A stretch of 64,000 nucleotides of DNA from Alloprevotella rava (GCF_014195585.1 NZ_JACICA010000001.1:124001-188000); one strand, 5' to 3'. Counted from the stretch's first letter, positions 17,827 through 26,719 are shown. Numbers and translations are program-made. Notes: a model not told the origin generated them from the sequence alone.

Positions 17827-18996
17827 TCAAAACTTTGGGCGAATGAGGCGTATCTGTTTCAATGCGGGGAGTGATGAAGCAGGAGTTGGACAGTATGGGC
17901 GAACCGTAAGGTTGAGTGTGTCGGAGAGAAAGACTGCTTCTTCGTCAGCCCAAAGATAGTCGCGCACATTCTTACCATTGACGGCGATGATGGAATCGCC
18001 CAAACAGAGACCAGCACGAGCGGCTACACCATTGCGCGCCAGAGATGCAGCAATCCACGCATCAGAAACGTCGATACGATTACGCACGCCAACGCCAAAC
18101 GTAGGTTTCTTGAGTGGGGCTTCCCTGAAGGCTTTTACATACAAGCAGTGATGAGGAACATCTATAATAAGGTTGAAATTCTTCAATAAGTCCAAACCTA
18201 TAATTCCCCACTTTCGTGTTTTCCCCAAGCCTCCTTTCCCGTCTGGAGAACACGCTGCAAAGAGATGCTCAACAGAGGTGTCGCCCAGTTTGATAAATGC
18301 CGTTGGTAGTTGGATTGCCCAAGAGAGAGAGTCGCCTATTCCCATTTGGATTACGTCATAAATAGTTTTAGGGAGATCCAATTTCTCCAAGCCCAATTTG
18401 CGAGTGGCTACCGCTGTGAAGCTAATGGCAGTTCCTGAACCTGTGTCGATGACGAACCAACCCTTGAAGTTCTTTTTCCCGATCTGTCCCGACACCTTTA
18501 CTTGAAGATTGCTTTCCACTCTCAAGGGGAGCTTCACATAGCCTTCAGGGATGGGCGCATCAAGCGGTAGTTCTTTCAAAAAACTGTGCTGGAAATTGAT
18601 CATCAATCTATTTTCCGTCAAATCGCGTAGTCCCAGCAAACCATTAGCATGACAACCTGAAATGGCGCGAAGATCCATCTGTATGGCGAAGGGGAAATGT
18701 AAAGTCTTATTACCCAGTACAAAGTCGAACGGTTGCTGCAACTGCTTCAATTCCTGCACCCCAGCCACACCTATTACTCGAAGAGGTTTTGTTGTGATCT
18801 GATTCGGCTGTGAAATGGATTCATCAAACACTAAATTCCGACCAGCACCCGTGTCAAAGACATAACCATGTTCGCCCTCCACATTTACATACATATGGTC
18901 ACGCAAGAGGAAGGGTACAGAGTCGAGCAAGACTTGCTGCTGTGCGAAGAGATAATTTCCGCACAACAGTAGGAGTAGGAGAATTTTCGTTTTCAT
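17827..18996 (-). CDS. Exported retropepsin-like aspartyl protease with PDZ domain
   Basis: A 389-residue protein; the start at 18996 is preferred over 19011 because it gives a standard signal peptide (MKTKILLLLLLCGNYLFAQ). Two aspartyl-protease lobes are visible: VFDTGAGRNLVFDES near residue 45 and FVIDTGSGTAISF near 180, each with the DTG triad. Both lobes being present in one chain suggests a self-contained enzyme of the clan found in Bacteroidota. A PDZ-like domain follows at the C-terminus (GVAARAGLCLGDSIIAVNGK), often used for substrate recognition. It lies 36 bases downstream of the sulfatase on the same strand. Its substrate is unknown. Confidence 0.8.
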   Translation of the reverse strand: MKTKILLLLLLCGNYLFAQQQVLLDSVPFLLRDHMYVNVEGEHGYVFDTGAGRNLVFDESISQPNQITTKPLRVIGVAGVQELKQLQQPFDFVLGNKTLHFPFAIQMDLRAISGCHANGLLGLRDLTENRLMINFQHSFLKELPLDAPIPEGYVKLPLRVESNLQVKVSGQIGKKNFKGWFVIDTGSGTAISFTAVATRKLGLEKLDLPKTIYDVIQMGIGDSLSWAIQLPTAFIKLGDTSVEHLFAACSPDGKGGLGKTRKWGIIGLDLLKNFNLIIDVPHHCLYVKAFREAPLKKPTFGVGVRNRIDVSDAWIAASLARNGVAARAGLCLGDSIIAVNGKNVRDYLWADEEAVFLSDTLNLTVRPYCPTPASSLPALKQIRLIRPKF

Positions 18997-19032
18997 ATCT
19001 TTGAGGGACATCTTAGATGAGGTATAGGCGTT

Positions 19033-20544
19033 TTATTGCTTCACAATCTTGTTCAGCACTTTTTGCAAGCGATGCGCCAGGCGCGGATAGCGAGAGGAGA
19101 GTTCTTGCCCCTCGTAGGGACTGCGGCGCAGGTCGTAGAGTTGCGGCTTGAGTTGGTAGCCCGTTTCAATGTGAGTTTGCCAAGCTTCAGCATAGCCACG
19201 ACTGGCAGGGATATACTTCCAACGGCCCACGCGGAGGTCAACGCTGCGATTGTTGGGCATCGTAACAACGAAGTTGCGATTGCGGTGAGATTTGCCGAGT
19301 AGCTGCCTCAGGTGTTGTCGACTGTCGGGAAAAGCCCCTTGAGGAACTTTTGCACCAATTAGCTGCGCAAGCGACGCTCCCAAGTCGATATGTGATGAGA
19401 GTGCGTTGCTCGTTGTACCTGATTTGACATGTTTGGGCCAGTAGACAATGAACGGAACAGCAGTACCGCCCTCGTAGCTACTGTATTTTCCTCCGCGGAA
19501 AGAACCTGACGGATTGTGACTGCCAGCCAGCTTCCAAGCCTCGTCGCGGTAACCATCGTCGAGCACGGGGCCGTTGTCGCTCGTGATGATGATGAGCGTG
19601 TTTTTGTCCAATCCCTTCTCGCGCAAGGCCGTCACCACTTGTCGGACAGTTTCGTCAAACTGCAAAATGGCTTCGCCGCGCAGCCCCATCGAGCTCTTAC
19701 CGCGGAAGCGCTCGTGAGGGTAGCGCGGAACGTGTACGTCATTGGTACAGAGGTACATGAAGAAAGGTTTGTCCGTTTCTTGAGATATGAAATTGATGGC
19801 GTGGGCAGCGATAGAGTCGGCAATATCTTCGTCGCGCCAAAGGGCTTTGCCGCCGCCTTTCATATAGCCTATGCGACTGATGCCGTTGACGATGGACATA
19901 TCGTGACCATGGCTGGGCAGGAGTTTGAGCATCTCGGGATGGGTGCGCCCCGTTGGTTCACCAGGGAAGTTCTTCCGATAGCTCACCTGTATGGGTGCTG
20001 ACGCATCATAGTTGGCCACGCGCCCTTGTTCTATAAACACACACGGCACGCGGTCGGCTGTGGCCGCCATCAGGTAGTGATAATCGAAACCTATATCGGC
20101 AGGAGTCACATCGAGCTTACCGTTCCAATCCTGCTTTCCTGTTTCAGCCCCTAATCCCAAGTGCCATTTTCCGATGGCAGCCGTGCGATACCCCGCTTCC
20201 TTAAAGAGATCTGCTAAGGTGTACTCTGTGGGTAAAAATATCAACCCTGCATCACCGGGTGCTACATCAGTGCCTTCGCGGCGGAAAGGGTATTTTCCCG
20301 TCAAGAGGGAGTAGCGCGAAGGAGTGGATGTACTGGCACAAGCGTGCATATCCGTGAAGCGAGCGCCGCGACTTGCCAAACTGTCGACAACAGGTGTAGA
20401 AACGTGCTTTGCACCATAGCACGATAAATCGCCATAGCCCAAATCGTCCGCCACCAAGAGTAATACATTCGGCCGATCTGCGTGTTGTGCCGCAGCAGCC
20501 ATCGCCAGCAAACTGAGAGATGGGAGAAGAAATTTAGATTTCAT
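19033..20544 (-). CDS. Serine-type sulfatase
   Basis: A 503-residue exported sulfatase of the alkaline-phosphatase superfamily. A signal peptide (LLPSLSLLAMAAAAQ) precedes the metal-binding LLVADDLGYGDLSCYG. The active-site motif is Ser-Thr-Pro-Ser-Arg in ASTSTPSRYSLLTGKYP (residues about 72-88). The residue converted to formylglycine is therefore Ser, which needs an anSME-type radical-SAM maturase; no such gene is in the window. GKWHLGLG and ITSDNGPVLDDG are further family signatures. It probably removes sulfate from host or dietary glycans. A variant -7 box TATCTTCG (minus strand, 20570-20563) is 18 bases upstream of the start. The retropepsin gene follows as a likely operon partner. Confidence 0.92.
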   Translation of the reverse strand: MKSKFLLPSLSLLAMAAAAQHADRPNVLLLVADDLGYGDLSCYGAKHVSTPVVDSLASRGARFTDMHACASTSTPSRYSLLTGKYPFRREGTDVAPGDAGLIFLPTEYTLADLFKEAGYRTAAIGKWHLGLGAETGKQDWNGKLDVTPADIGFDYHYLMAATADRVPCVFIEQGRVANYDASAPIQVSYRKNFPGEPTGRTHPEMLKLLPSHGHDMSIVNGISRIGYMKGGGKALWRDEDIADSIAAHAINFISQETDKPFFMYLCTNDVHVPRYPHERFRGKSSMGLRGEAILQFDETVRQVVTALREKGLDKNTLIIITSDNGPVLDDGYRDEAWKLAGSHNPSGSFRGGKYSSYEGGTAVPFIVYWPKHVKSGTTSNALSSHIDLGASLAQLIGAKVPQGAFPDSRQHLRQLLGKSHRNRNFVVTMPNNRSVDLRVGRWKYIPASRGYAEAWQTHIETGYQLKPQLYDLRRSPYEGQELSSRYPRLAHRLQKVLNKIVKQ

Positions 20545-20698
20545 AAGTGTGAAGATTTGTGGCGAAGATACAAAAAATGAAGGTTCAAAAGGATCAATAT
20601 TTTATAGAAATTAAGCATTGTTTATTCAGAACTATAATAAAAAAGTTGGCGTGAGTATGAAAAACAGAGGAAAAGTGGTAAAAAATGCCAATTATCAT

Positions 20699-20706
20699 TA
20701 TTTTTG
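20699..20706 (+). promoter_or_regulatory. -7 box in front of a structured RNA
   Basis: TATTTTTG fits the TAnnTTTG consensus; no TTTG is found at the expected -33 distance. Transcription would start near 20710, just before a GNRA-capped hairpin. Confidence 0.45.
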
Positions 20707-20709
20707 CAA

Positions 20710-20930
20710 ATGGTTAGAGGAAACTCTCTCCAAAACATTGTGGAAAAAGAAGAAGCGTTATGCTTGCATCTGTTCGGCCTGAAACCTGAGAAATTTCAAA
20801 TAACGAACGAGGAGCTGCATAGTGGTTCTCACGCATAGGCGTGGACTGCTATCTGTACATTCGTTCGTTTAGGTTTTCTCAGGACCTCAGGCTGAAAGTG
20901 TGGACATAGTCAGTTCCACGCTTCTGCATA
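20710..20930 (+). ncRNA. Candidate rod-shaped structured RNA (6S-like?)
   Basis: Between the sulfatase and the TerB gene lies about 220 nt with nested complementary segments that fold into one long rod. These are 20773-20782 with 20887-20896 (10 bp), 20785-20793 with 20875-20883 (CCTGAGAAA), 20802-20810 with 20861-20869 (AACGAACGA), and an apical stem CACGC/GCGTG at 20830-20843. An outer stem AGAAGCG (20751-20757) with CGCTTCT (20919-20925) could close it. A GAAA-capped AGAG hairpin starts the transcript. The long interrupted rod recalls 6S RNA, but I cannot match a known Bacteroidota 6S sequence, and no clear terminator follows. It could instead be a leader of the downstream gene. Confidence 0.5.
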
Positions 20931-20985
20931 TTATATAATTTAATTTAAAAGCTGAGAGGGACTGGGTAGGCAAAAGGAAAATATT

Positions 20986-21357
20986 ATGACTTTTACTGGC
21001 GAGGAAATGACTGCTATTATTAAAATGGCAAAGTTAGTGGTAATGGCAGATGGAAGGTTAGATCCTTCTGAAACGATTGTAATGGCTACTGAGTTAATAC
21101 GCTTTGGTGTTCCGCAGGATCATTTGAAGTTGTTGATTGAATCTTCCGATGAAATTGAAGAGAGTCACGCGGTGGCCTTGATAACTGGAATGGATGAAGA
21201 ACGCAAGAAGTATGTAGCTTCTTATCTTGCTATGCTAATGGTTGCAGATGGAGAGATAGATGCTAAGGAGCTGGCACTTTGGAAGCTTATCTCAACATTA
21301 TGTAGTTTACCTACAATGAGCATAGCTCAGGCTATCAATAATATGAAAAACCTTTGA
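20986..21357 (+). CDS. TerB-like small acidic-helix protein
   Basis: A 123-residue all-helical protein resembling the TerB (tellurite resistance) family. It holds two copies of the family hallmark, a hydrophobic helix ending in an acidic loop: VVMADGRLDPSE near residues 17-28 and LMVADGEIDAKELALW near 84-99. TerB-like domains are often fused to or paired with envelope or stress proteins; here the partner is the unknown gene 2 bases downstream. No other ter genes are near. It has no signal peptide and is cytoplasmic. It lies downstream of the structured RNA and may be transcribed with it. Confidence 0.7.
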   Translation: MTFTGEEMTAIIKMAKLVVMADGRLDPSETIVMATELIRFGVPQDHLKLLIESSDEIEESHAVALITGMDEERKKYVASYLAMLMVADGEIDAKELALWKLISTLCSLPTMSIAQAINNMKNL

Positions 21358-21359
21358 AG

Positions 21360-21782
21360 ATGGAAATAGACTTTTTCTTTGAATCAAGCGATCATCTAAG
21401 ATATGAGAATGGAGAAATTGTTGCAGGTCCTCATCCCGCAGGAGCTAGTCGTGCTGTAAAGGTAGAGCCAAATATAAATGGTTGTAGTGGATACAATGTA
21501 AATGGTGGTGAAGGGTATATCGTTACCATTTATAATATGGATGGTGTACTTCCTATTTGGCAGAATAATGTACAGATGTCTCCAAAACCAATGCGAGTTG
21601 TCAGTCAATCAGCAGATAAAATTGTGCTGAGAGGATATCCTGTTCAGGCAATGTCTCCGTTTGGGTGGGTTGACTTTGATGGACAAGATTATGGATTGAC
21701 CATTTATATTAAAAATGAAGAGGTCGAAAAGTGTGTGCTACATTTGCACGATAGAAAAGTTGACATTGAGTACTTGAGATAG
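21360..21782 (+). CDS. Hypothetical protein paired with the TerB-like gene
   Basis: A 140-residue protein of unknown family. The ATG at 21360 is chosen over an in-frame TTG at 21354, giving a 2-base gap to the preceding stop and tight coupling. It is beta-rich by eye (EGYIVTIYNMDG, KIVLRGYP, GLTIYIKNEEVEKCVLHLHD), ends in KVDIEYLR and has no signal peptide or membrane segment. The coupling suggests that it works with the TerB-like protein. A 21-bp hairpin at 21879 probably ends the transcript. Confidence 0.65.
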   Translation: MEIDFFFESSDHLRYENGEIVAGPHPAGASRAVKVEPNINGCSGYNVNGGEGYIVTIYNMDGVLPIWQNNVQMSPKPMRVVSQSADKIVLRGYPVQAMSPFGWVDFDGQDYGLTIYIKNEEVEKCVLHLHDRKVDIEYLR

Positions 21783-21878
21783 TCTTGACCAGTAAGTAAA
21801 TACTTCTTCTTTTCTTGTAGACCTGCGTTTGAAAAAATAAGCACTATAACCCAAATTGGGGTTAGCACTATTAATGAA

Positions 21879-21932
21879 CTCTCTCCTGCAAGTTGGAAAC
21901 GCATCAAAAGCTTTCCAACTTGCAGGAGAGAG
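21879..21932 (+). terminator. Perfect 21-bp hairpin after the TerB-like gene pair
   Basis: Arms 21879-21899 (CTCTCTCCTGCAAGTTGGAAA) and 21912-21932 are perfect complements around a 12-base loop. The stem is far longer than a normal terminator and no T-run follows directly; the nearest is at about 21948. A small palindrome CCCAAATTGGG precedes it at 21850. The remainder of 21783-22090 shows nothing coding. Confidence 0.5.
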
Positions 21933-22090
21933 ACTTTCTAAGTATAGTTTTTTTGAAGAGAGAGAATGCATGGTGGATTATAGCTGCTATTTGCTAAGGG
22001 ATAGAGATGCGATGCAATTCCATTCCATCTCTTACCTATTGTTTTGAAAAAGCTTGAAGAGGTAAGTAGAAGTACTATAAGTCTTATAGC

Positions 22091-22170
22091 AAATATCTTT
22101 ATTGCGTTTAGAAATACAATAAGGCTGTTGGCTGATATCCTTATTGCGTCAGCCGACACCCTTATTGTGG
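22091..22170. repeat. Family A repeat array, copy A3
   Basis: AAATATCTTTATTGCG at the left, ACAATAAGG, then ATCCTTATTGCG and ACCCTTATTGTGG, spaced about 21 bases. The centres are GTTGGCTGAT and GTCAGCCGAC. It is followed at 22191-22218 by a GCGGAGAGT/ACTCTCCGC hairpin and then by repeat B2. Confidence 0.8.
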
Positions 22171-22224
22171 TGAAGAAAGAGAAAAGGAAAGCGGAGAGTA
22201 CTTGGAGGCACTCTCCGCCTAAGA

Positions 22225-22409
22225 GTTATTTTTTGTTGTCACATCGTCATGTTGTCACAAAAGAGATATAATAGTTTGAAAATTAGCATATTAAATGCGT
22301 GACAACGGTGTGACAACAAATTTTGTTCTCAATTTTGTTGTCACGCACCTAAACTACTGTCTATCAGTATGTTTACGCTGCTGTGACAACGTGACAACAA
22401 AAAATAACT
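22225..22409. repeat. Family B palindromic TTGTTGTCAC element, copy B2
   Basis: The ends are perfect 18-base inverted repeats, 22225-22242 (GTTATTTTTTGTTGTCAC) and 22391-22408. Internally it has TCGTCAT and GTTGTCAC in the left block, GCGTGACAACGGTGTGACAA at 22298-22317 and TTTTGTTGTCACGC at 22333-22346. Block order matches B1. No coding potential and no transposase. Confidence 0.85.
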
Positions 22410-22463
22410 TTTTCTCTGGTGAGAGAAAGAGTAGATTCAAATGCAACCTCCTTTTAGTTTCAG

Positions 22464-24911
22464 CTAAAAGTTGGCGCAGCGCATGATGTCGGCAAAGACG
22501 CCTGCGGCAGTTACTTCCGCACCAGCTCCGTAGCCCTTGATGAGCATGGGATAGTCGTGGTAGCGACTTGTGGTGAGCGAGATGATATTGTTAGAGCCCT
22601 CCAAATGGTAGAAAGGATGCGTTTGGTCTATTTCGCGCAAGCCCACCTCGCCTTTGCCGTCGGCCCAAGTGGCAACGAAGCGCAGACATTTGCCTTCGGT
22701 TTCCAGGCGCTGACGACGCGCTTCAAATTCGGCATCGAGTCCCGGCAGTTTTTCCCAAAACTCCTCGAGCGAACCTTCGAAGAGCGAATTGGGGATGAAG
22801 AGGTGCGCTTCGATGTCTTCCATGTTGACGCGGTAGCCACTTTCGCGCGCAAGGATTGTTAGTTTGCGAATAACATCTTTTCCCGAGAGATCGACGCGTG
22901 GATCGGGCTCGCTGTAGCCCTGCTCCTGCGCCATGCGCACCGCCTTTGAGAGAGGAATGTCGGCACTCAGCGCGTTGAACACGAAATTGAGTGTGCCACT
23001 CACCACGGCTTCGATGCGCAACACTTTGTCGCCCGACCCCGTGAGGTCGTTGATGGTGTTGATGATAGGAAGCCCCGCTCCAACGTTGGTTTCAAAGAGA
23101 TATTTCACTCCGCGCTCCCGAGCCGTGTCTTTCAGCAGTTTGTAGCGACCGAAATCGGACGAAGCCGCTGCTTTGTTGGCTGCCACGATGCTCACGTTGT
23201 GACTGAGCAAGGTTTCATACTGTCGAGCCACGTTTTCAGAAGCCGTGCAATCCACAAAAACAGAGTTGAAACTGTTCATTTCAACGATGCGTTCCACCAT
23301 GTGGTTGATACCGCCCGGTTCGCCATTCTGCATGGCTTCCTCGTAGTGGGCAGCATTGATTCCCTCAGGATGATACACCGAATGACTGCGACCGCTGACC
23401 CCCACGAGGTTGATGCGCAAGCGGCGTTCCTTCATGAGGCGTTCGCGCTGGGCTGCAATCTGCTGGAGGAGGCTTCCGCCCACATTTCCCGTACCACAAA
23501 CAAAAACGTTGACATCCTGATATTCGGAAAGGAAGAAACTGTTGTGGAGCACATTGAGTGCCTTGCTCAGCATCTCCTGCTGAATGACAAAAGAGATGTT
23601 CATTTCAAACGAGCCTTGCCCGATGGCACTGACTGAGATACCGTTGCGCCCCAGCACACTGAAGAGTTTCCCAGCGATGCCCGGTGTGCGCTTCATGTTC
23701 TCGCCCACAACGGCCACGGTGGCCAGTCCTTCTTCGAGTTGCGCCTTGTTCATCGCTCCGTCCTCAATCTCAACAGCAAATTCGGCATCGAGCACCTTGC
23801 ACGCTTTCTGTCCGTCTTCCGGCGTGATACAGAGCGATGTGCTCGTTTCAGAAGAAGTTTGCACAACCATGAAGACGCTGATACCGTTCTGCGCCAGACA
23901 GGCGAAGATGCGACGGTTTACACCGATGACACCCACCATGGTCGGGCCGCTCACAGTGACAACGCTCGTGCGATTAACGGAGCTGATACCACAGATGGGG
24001 GCTGTGAATGTGGATTCGCCATTGGCGGTGAGCGACATATCGCTGCTGATGACACTTCCAGCGTGGGAGGGGTGGAAGGTGTTTTTTACGTAGATGGGGA
24101 TGTTCTTCGTGCAAACGGGGTAGATTGTGGGAGGGTAGACCACCTTTGCGCCAAAATTGCACAACTCCATTGCTTCGTTGTAGGACAACTGCGGAATGGT
24201 GTAGGCAGTGGGGATGACGCGCGGGTCGGCTGTCATAAATCCGTCAACATCCGTCCAAATCTCCAACGCTTCAGCATTGAGAGCTGCCGCGATGATAGAT
24301 GCTGTGTAGTCGGAACCACCGCGGCCGAGATTGGTGATGCGTCCCGTTTCGGCATCTTTTGCAATGAAACCGCCGCAAACAAAGAGTCCGGGATGCTTCC
24401 CGAACTGCTCCACAATCCGGCGATTGGTCAGGTCAAAATCTACGAGCGTTTTGCTGTTTTGTACACGGGTGCAAACCACATCCAGGCTGTCAACATGACA
24501 AGCATTATCCAACAAAGCTGCCGTGATGAGCGATGATAAGCGCTCTCCATACGCCACGATGGCATCGGCCGTTTTCGGCGTGAGATCCTGAATGAGGAAG
24601 ACACCATGAAGGATACTGCGGAGATCCGTCAGCAGATGGTCGAGATTCTCTAACAACTGCGGGCGGCGGCGCGGTTCAACAACAGCGTTTACCATCTTGT
24701 GGTGGCGCTCCATCAGCGAATCGACACTTTCGGAATAGGCCGAATCGCCAGCTGCCGCCATGCACGACGCTGCAATAAGTTGGTCGGTAACGCCACCCAG
24801 GGCACTGACAACGACCACCGCTGGGCGCGCCGTTGCTTCTACTATATTTTTTACGTTGAGGATGCTCTCAGGAGTGCCCACAGAGGATCCGCCAAATTTT
24901 AGAACTTTCAT
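22464..24911 (-). CDS. thrA: Bifunctional aspartokinase / homoserine dehydrogenase
   Basis: An 815-residue fusion catalysing the first and third steps of the aspartate pathway to threonine and methionine. The start at 24911 gives the canonical MKVLKFGGSSVGTPESI; the longer frame from 24950 adds unrelated residues. The kinase domain spans about 1-290 (GRGGSDYTASIIAAALNAE). ACT regulatory domains follow at about 310-450 (GISVFMVVQ, GISVSAIGQ). The dehydrogenase begins with FVCGTGNVGGSLLQQ near 465 and contains FETNVGAGLPIINT. The enzyme is cytoplasmic and in this family is usually feedback inhibited by threonine. thrB and thrC are not adjacent. A short ORF overlapping the ATG is noted under rejected items. 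Confidence 0.97.
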   Translation of the reverse strand: MKVLKFGGSSVGTPESILNVKNIVEATARPAVVVVSALGGVTDQLIAASCMAAAGDSAYSESVDSLMERHHKMVNAVVEPRRRPQLLENLDHLLTDLRSILHGVFLIQDLTPKTADAIVAYGERLSSLITAALLDNACHVDSLDVVCTRVQNSKTLVDFDLTNRRIVEQFGKHPGLFVCGGFIAKDAETGRITNLGRGGSDYTASIIAAALNAEALEIWTDVDGFMTADPRVIPTAYTIPQLSYNEAMELCNFGAKVVYPPTIYPVCTKNIPIYVKNTFHPSHAGSVISSDMSLTANGESTFTAPICGISSVNRTSVVTVSGPTMVGVIGVNRRIFACLAQNGISVFMVVQTSSETSTSLCITPEDGQKACKVLDAEFAVEIEDGAMNKAQLEEGLATVAVVGENMKRTPGIAGKLFSVLGRNGISVSAIGQGSFEMNISFVIQQEMLSKALNVLHNSFFLSEYQDVNVFVCGTGNVGGSLLQQIAAQRERLMKERRLRINLVGVSGRSHSVYHPEGINAAHYEEAMQNGEPGGINHMVERIVEMNSFNSVFVDCTASENVARQYETLLSHNVSIVAANKAAASSDFGRYKLLKDTARERGVKYLFETNVGAGLPIINTINDLTGSGDKVLRIEAVVSGTLNFVFNALSADIPLSKAVRMAQEQGYSEPDPRVDLSGKDVIRKLTILARESGYRVNMEDIEAHLFIPNSLFEGSLEEFWEKLPGLDAEFEARRQRLETEGKCLRFVATWADGKGEVGLREIDQTHPFYHLEGSNNIISLTTSRYHDYPMLIKGYGAGAEVTAAGVFADIMRCANF

Positions 24912-25006
24912 AATGAAAAACAGTGCTTCTCCATTTCTCGAAGGGAACATGATGAAGAAGTTTTTAGTTTTTGTGGTTTAGTATTTATCTCACTCATAAG
25001 GCTGTT

Positions 25007-25042
25007 GTTCCCTCCCTCCAATGAGGTGGAAGGAGGGGCTTT
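25007..25042. terminator. Hairpin between thrA and the GHL10 gene
   Basis: CCCTCCCTCCA (25010-25020) and TGGAAGGAGGG (25027-25037) pair with one mismatch. The T-run (GCTTTTCG) is on the plus side; on the minus strand, after the GHL10 stop, no T-run is visible, so activity as a terminator for that gene is uncertain. Confidence 0.4.
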
Positions 25043-25059
25043 TCGTTGCCGTTTTTCTT

Positions 25060-26553
25060 TCAGTTTTTATACTTTTTCTTTTTCCCCTTGCTCTCGTTCT
25101 GCAAGCGGTTGAGAGCCGTCACTACATAAGTGTAGCGGGTTTTTCCATCCGCAACGGGGAGCTTCAGAATATTGTGTGGCGTGATAGCCAATATGTGCGA
25201 AGCATCTTCTGTATTCACTTTCTCGCCGCGCGCAAAGCAATACACCACATAGTTGCGCGCCTTGCCCATCTCGTTTTTCTCTTTGGGTGCTTCCCAAAAG
25301 AGATAGTTTCCATCGGGAGCTTTGCGAACACTCAGATGGCGCACTTTCCCAGGCGCTTTTTTGTCGATCCACGGCATCAACGGTTGCAAAGCAGGGTAGC
25401 GGTGATAATATTGCTCCAATGCTCCAGCATAGTTGCCCTCGTTGCGCACGACTGCCGCACTATACCACAAACACGAACCGCTCACTCCCGGCAAGGTGCG
25501 CTGCAATTGAAACTTAGCCGGCATCTGATTTTGTGCAGGATTCTGAAGATCGGCAGCGCGCACGGTGCGCTCCACATCCTGTCCGATGACGAGCGGACGC
25601 CCCGAAGCATATTTGCTCCACCAGCGGATGAGTTTGTCATAATCAGCCGCCTTGTGTCCAATCTCCCAATAGATTTGGGGAACGTTATAATCCACCCAGC
25701 CGCGGTTAATCCAATAGAGCACATCAGCATAGAGGTCGTCGTAGTTTTGCAAACCATTGGTGTCCGAACCTGGCACACCGCCGTTCTTCGCGTTGTGGTA
25801 GATGCCAAAAGGCGAAACGCCAAACTTCACCCACGGCTTTGTGTCGTGAATCGTCTTATAAAGCTGTTCGATGAGCAAGTTCACATTGAAGCGACGCCAA
25901 TCGCCCAAGTCAGTAAAGCCATTGCCGTATTGGTGGAACGTAGCCTCGTCATCGAAACGCGTACCGTTTGGATAGGGGTAAAAGTAGTCGTCGATATGAA
26001 GTCCGTCAATGTCGTAGCGACTCACGATGTCTTTCACCACCGTGCAGATATAGTCGCGATTCTCTTTCAGCCCTGGATTGAAAATCAGCTGATTATCGTA
26101 GCTGATAAACCGTTCTGGATGAATGCGCGCAGGATGATTCGCTGCAAGTTCCTTCGTCGTTTTTGTCTTAGCCCGATAAGGATTGATCCACGCATGGAGT
26201 TCCATACCACGACGGTGACACTCGTTCACCATCCACGCCAAGGGATCCCACAGCGGTTGCGGTGCTACGCCTTGTTGCCCCGAGAGAAAACGCGTCCAAG
26301 GTTCGAGACTGCTCTGATACATCGCATCGGCTTCACCTCGCACTTGGAAAATAATGGTATTGACATGGCAGCGTTGAAGCACGTCCAACTGATGCGTAAG
26401 ATTAGCTTGCATCTGGTCGCGATTCATACCCTGAAACTGTCCATTTATCATCTGTATCCAAGCTCCGCGAAACTCACGCTTCGGCATTGGCACACTCGCC
26501 AGCATCACAGCAGAAACGCACAGCGTCAGTAGGAAAATTAAGATTCTCTTCAT
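25060..26553 (-). CDS. Exported family 10-like glycosyl hydrolase (GHL10/DUF187)
   Basis: A 497-residue exported protein with a signal peptide (MKRILIFLLTLCVSAVMLAS). Most of the chain is a TIM barrel of the GHL10 family, related to E. coli DigH, which acts on denuded peptidoglycan. Signatures are REFRGAWIQMINGQFQ near residue 27, VNTIIFQVRGEADAMY near 65, HAWINPYR near 135 and YDIDGLHIDDYFYP near 190. A fibronectin-like tail follows (VRHLSVRKAPDGNYLFWEAP). It may remodel peptidoglycan or another glycan in the periplasm. It is followed on the same strand by thrA but with a hairpin in between, so an operon is doubtful. Confidence 0.85.
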   Translation of the reverse strand: MKRILIFLLTLCVSAVMLASVPMPKREFRGAWIQMINGQFQGMNRDQMQANLTHQLDVLQRCHVNTIIFQVRGEADAMYQSSLEPWTRFLSGQQGVAPQPLWDPLAWMVNECHRRGMELHAWINPYRAKTKTTKELAANHPARIHPERFISYDNQLIFNPGLKENRDYICTVVKDIVSRYDIDGLHIDDYFYPYPNGTRFDDEATFHQYGNGFTDLGDWRRFNVNLLIEQLYKTIHDTKPWVKFGVSPFGIYHNAKNGGVPGSDTNGLQNYDDLYADVLYWINRGWVDYNVPQIYWEIGHKAADYDKLIRWWSKYASGRPLVIGQDVERTVRAADLQNPAQNQMPAKFQLQRTLPGVSGSCLWYSAAVVRNEGNYAGALEQYYHRYPALQPLMPWIDKKAPGKVRHLSVRKAPDGNYLFWEAPKEKNEMGKARNYVVYCFARGEKVNTEDASHILAITPHNILKLPVADGKTRYTYVVTALNRLQNESKGKKKKYKN

Positions 26554-26719
26554 ATCGTTTCAAATTTTGTCGGCTAAATTAGTGAAAAGATGGCAGATAG
26601 AAAAGTTTAGAGCTCTCTCCCCGCTATCTGCGAATCTTCTTTACTTCTGCATTTTTGTAGCAATAGCGGTTGAGGCTTTGATGTTTGTTTTCGTAAAAAT
26701 AATAGATATGAAGTTGAAA

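Noticed and set aside
21856-22047. 63-codon frame after the TerB-like pair
   Set aside because: It runs through both arms of the 21-bp hairpin and has no family resemblance.
24825-25000. Possible thr attenuator leader peptide overlapping the thrA ATG (about 29 codons, TGA overlapping ATG)
   Set aside because: Only two Thr and one Ile codon, and no terminator/antiterminator pair that I can see.
25021-26532. Open frame of 503 codons on the plus strand opposite the GHL10 gene
   Set aside because: It mirrors a clear glycosidase frame with signal peptide and family motifs; its own translation has no recognisable domain or signal.
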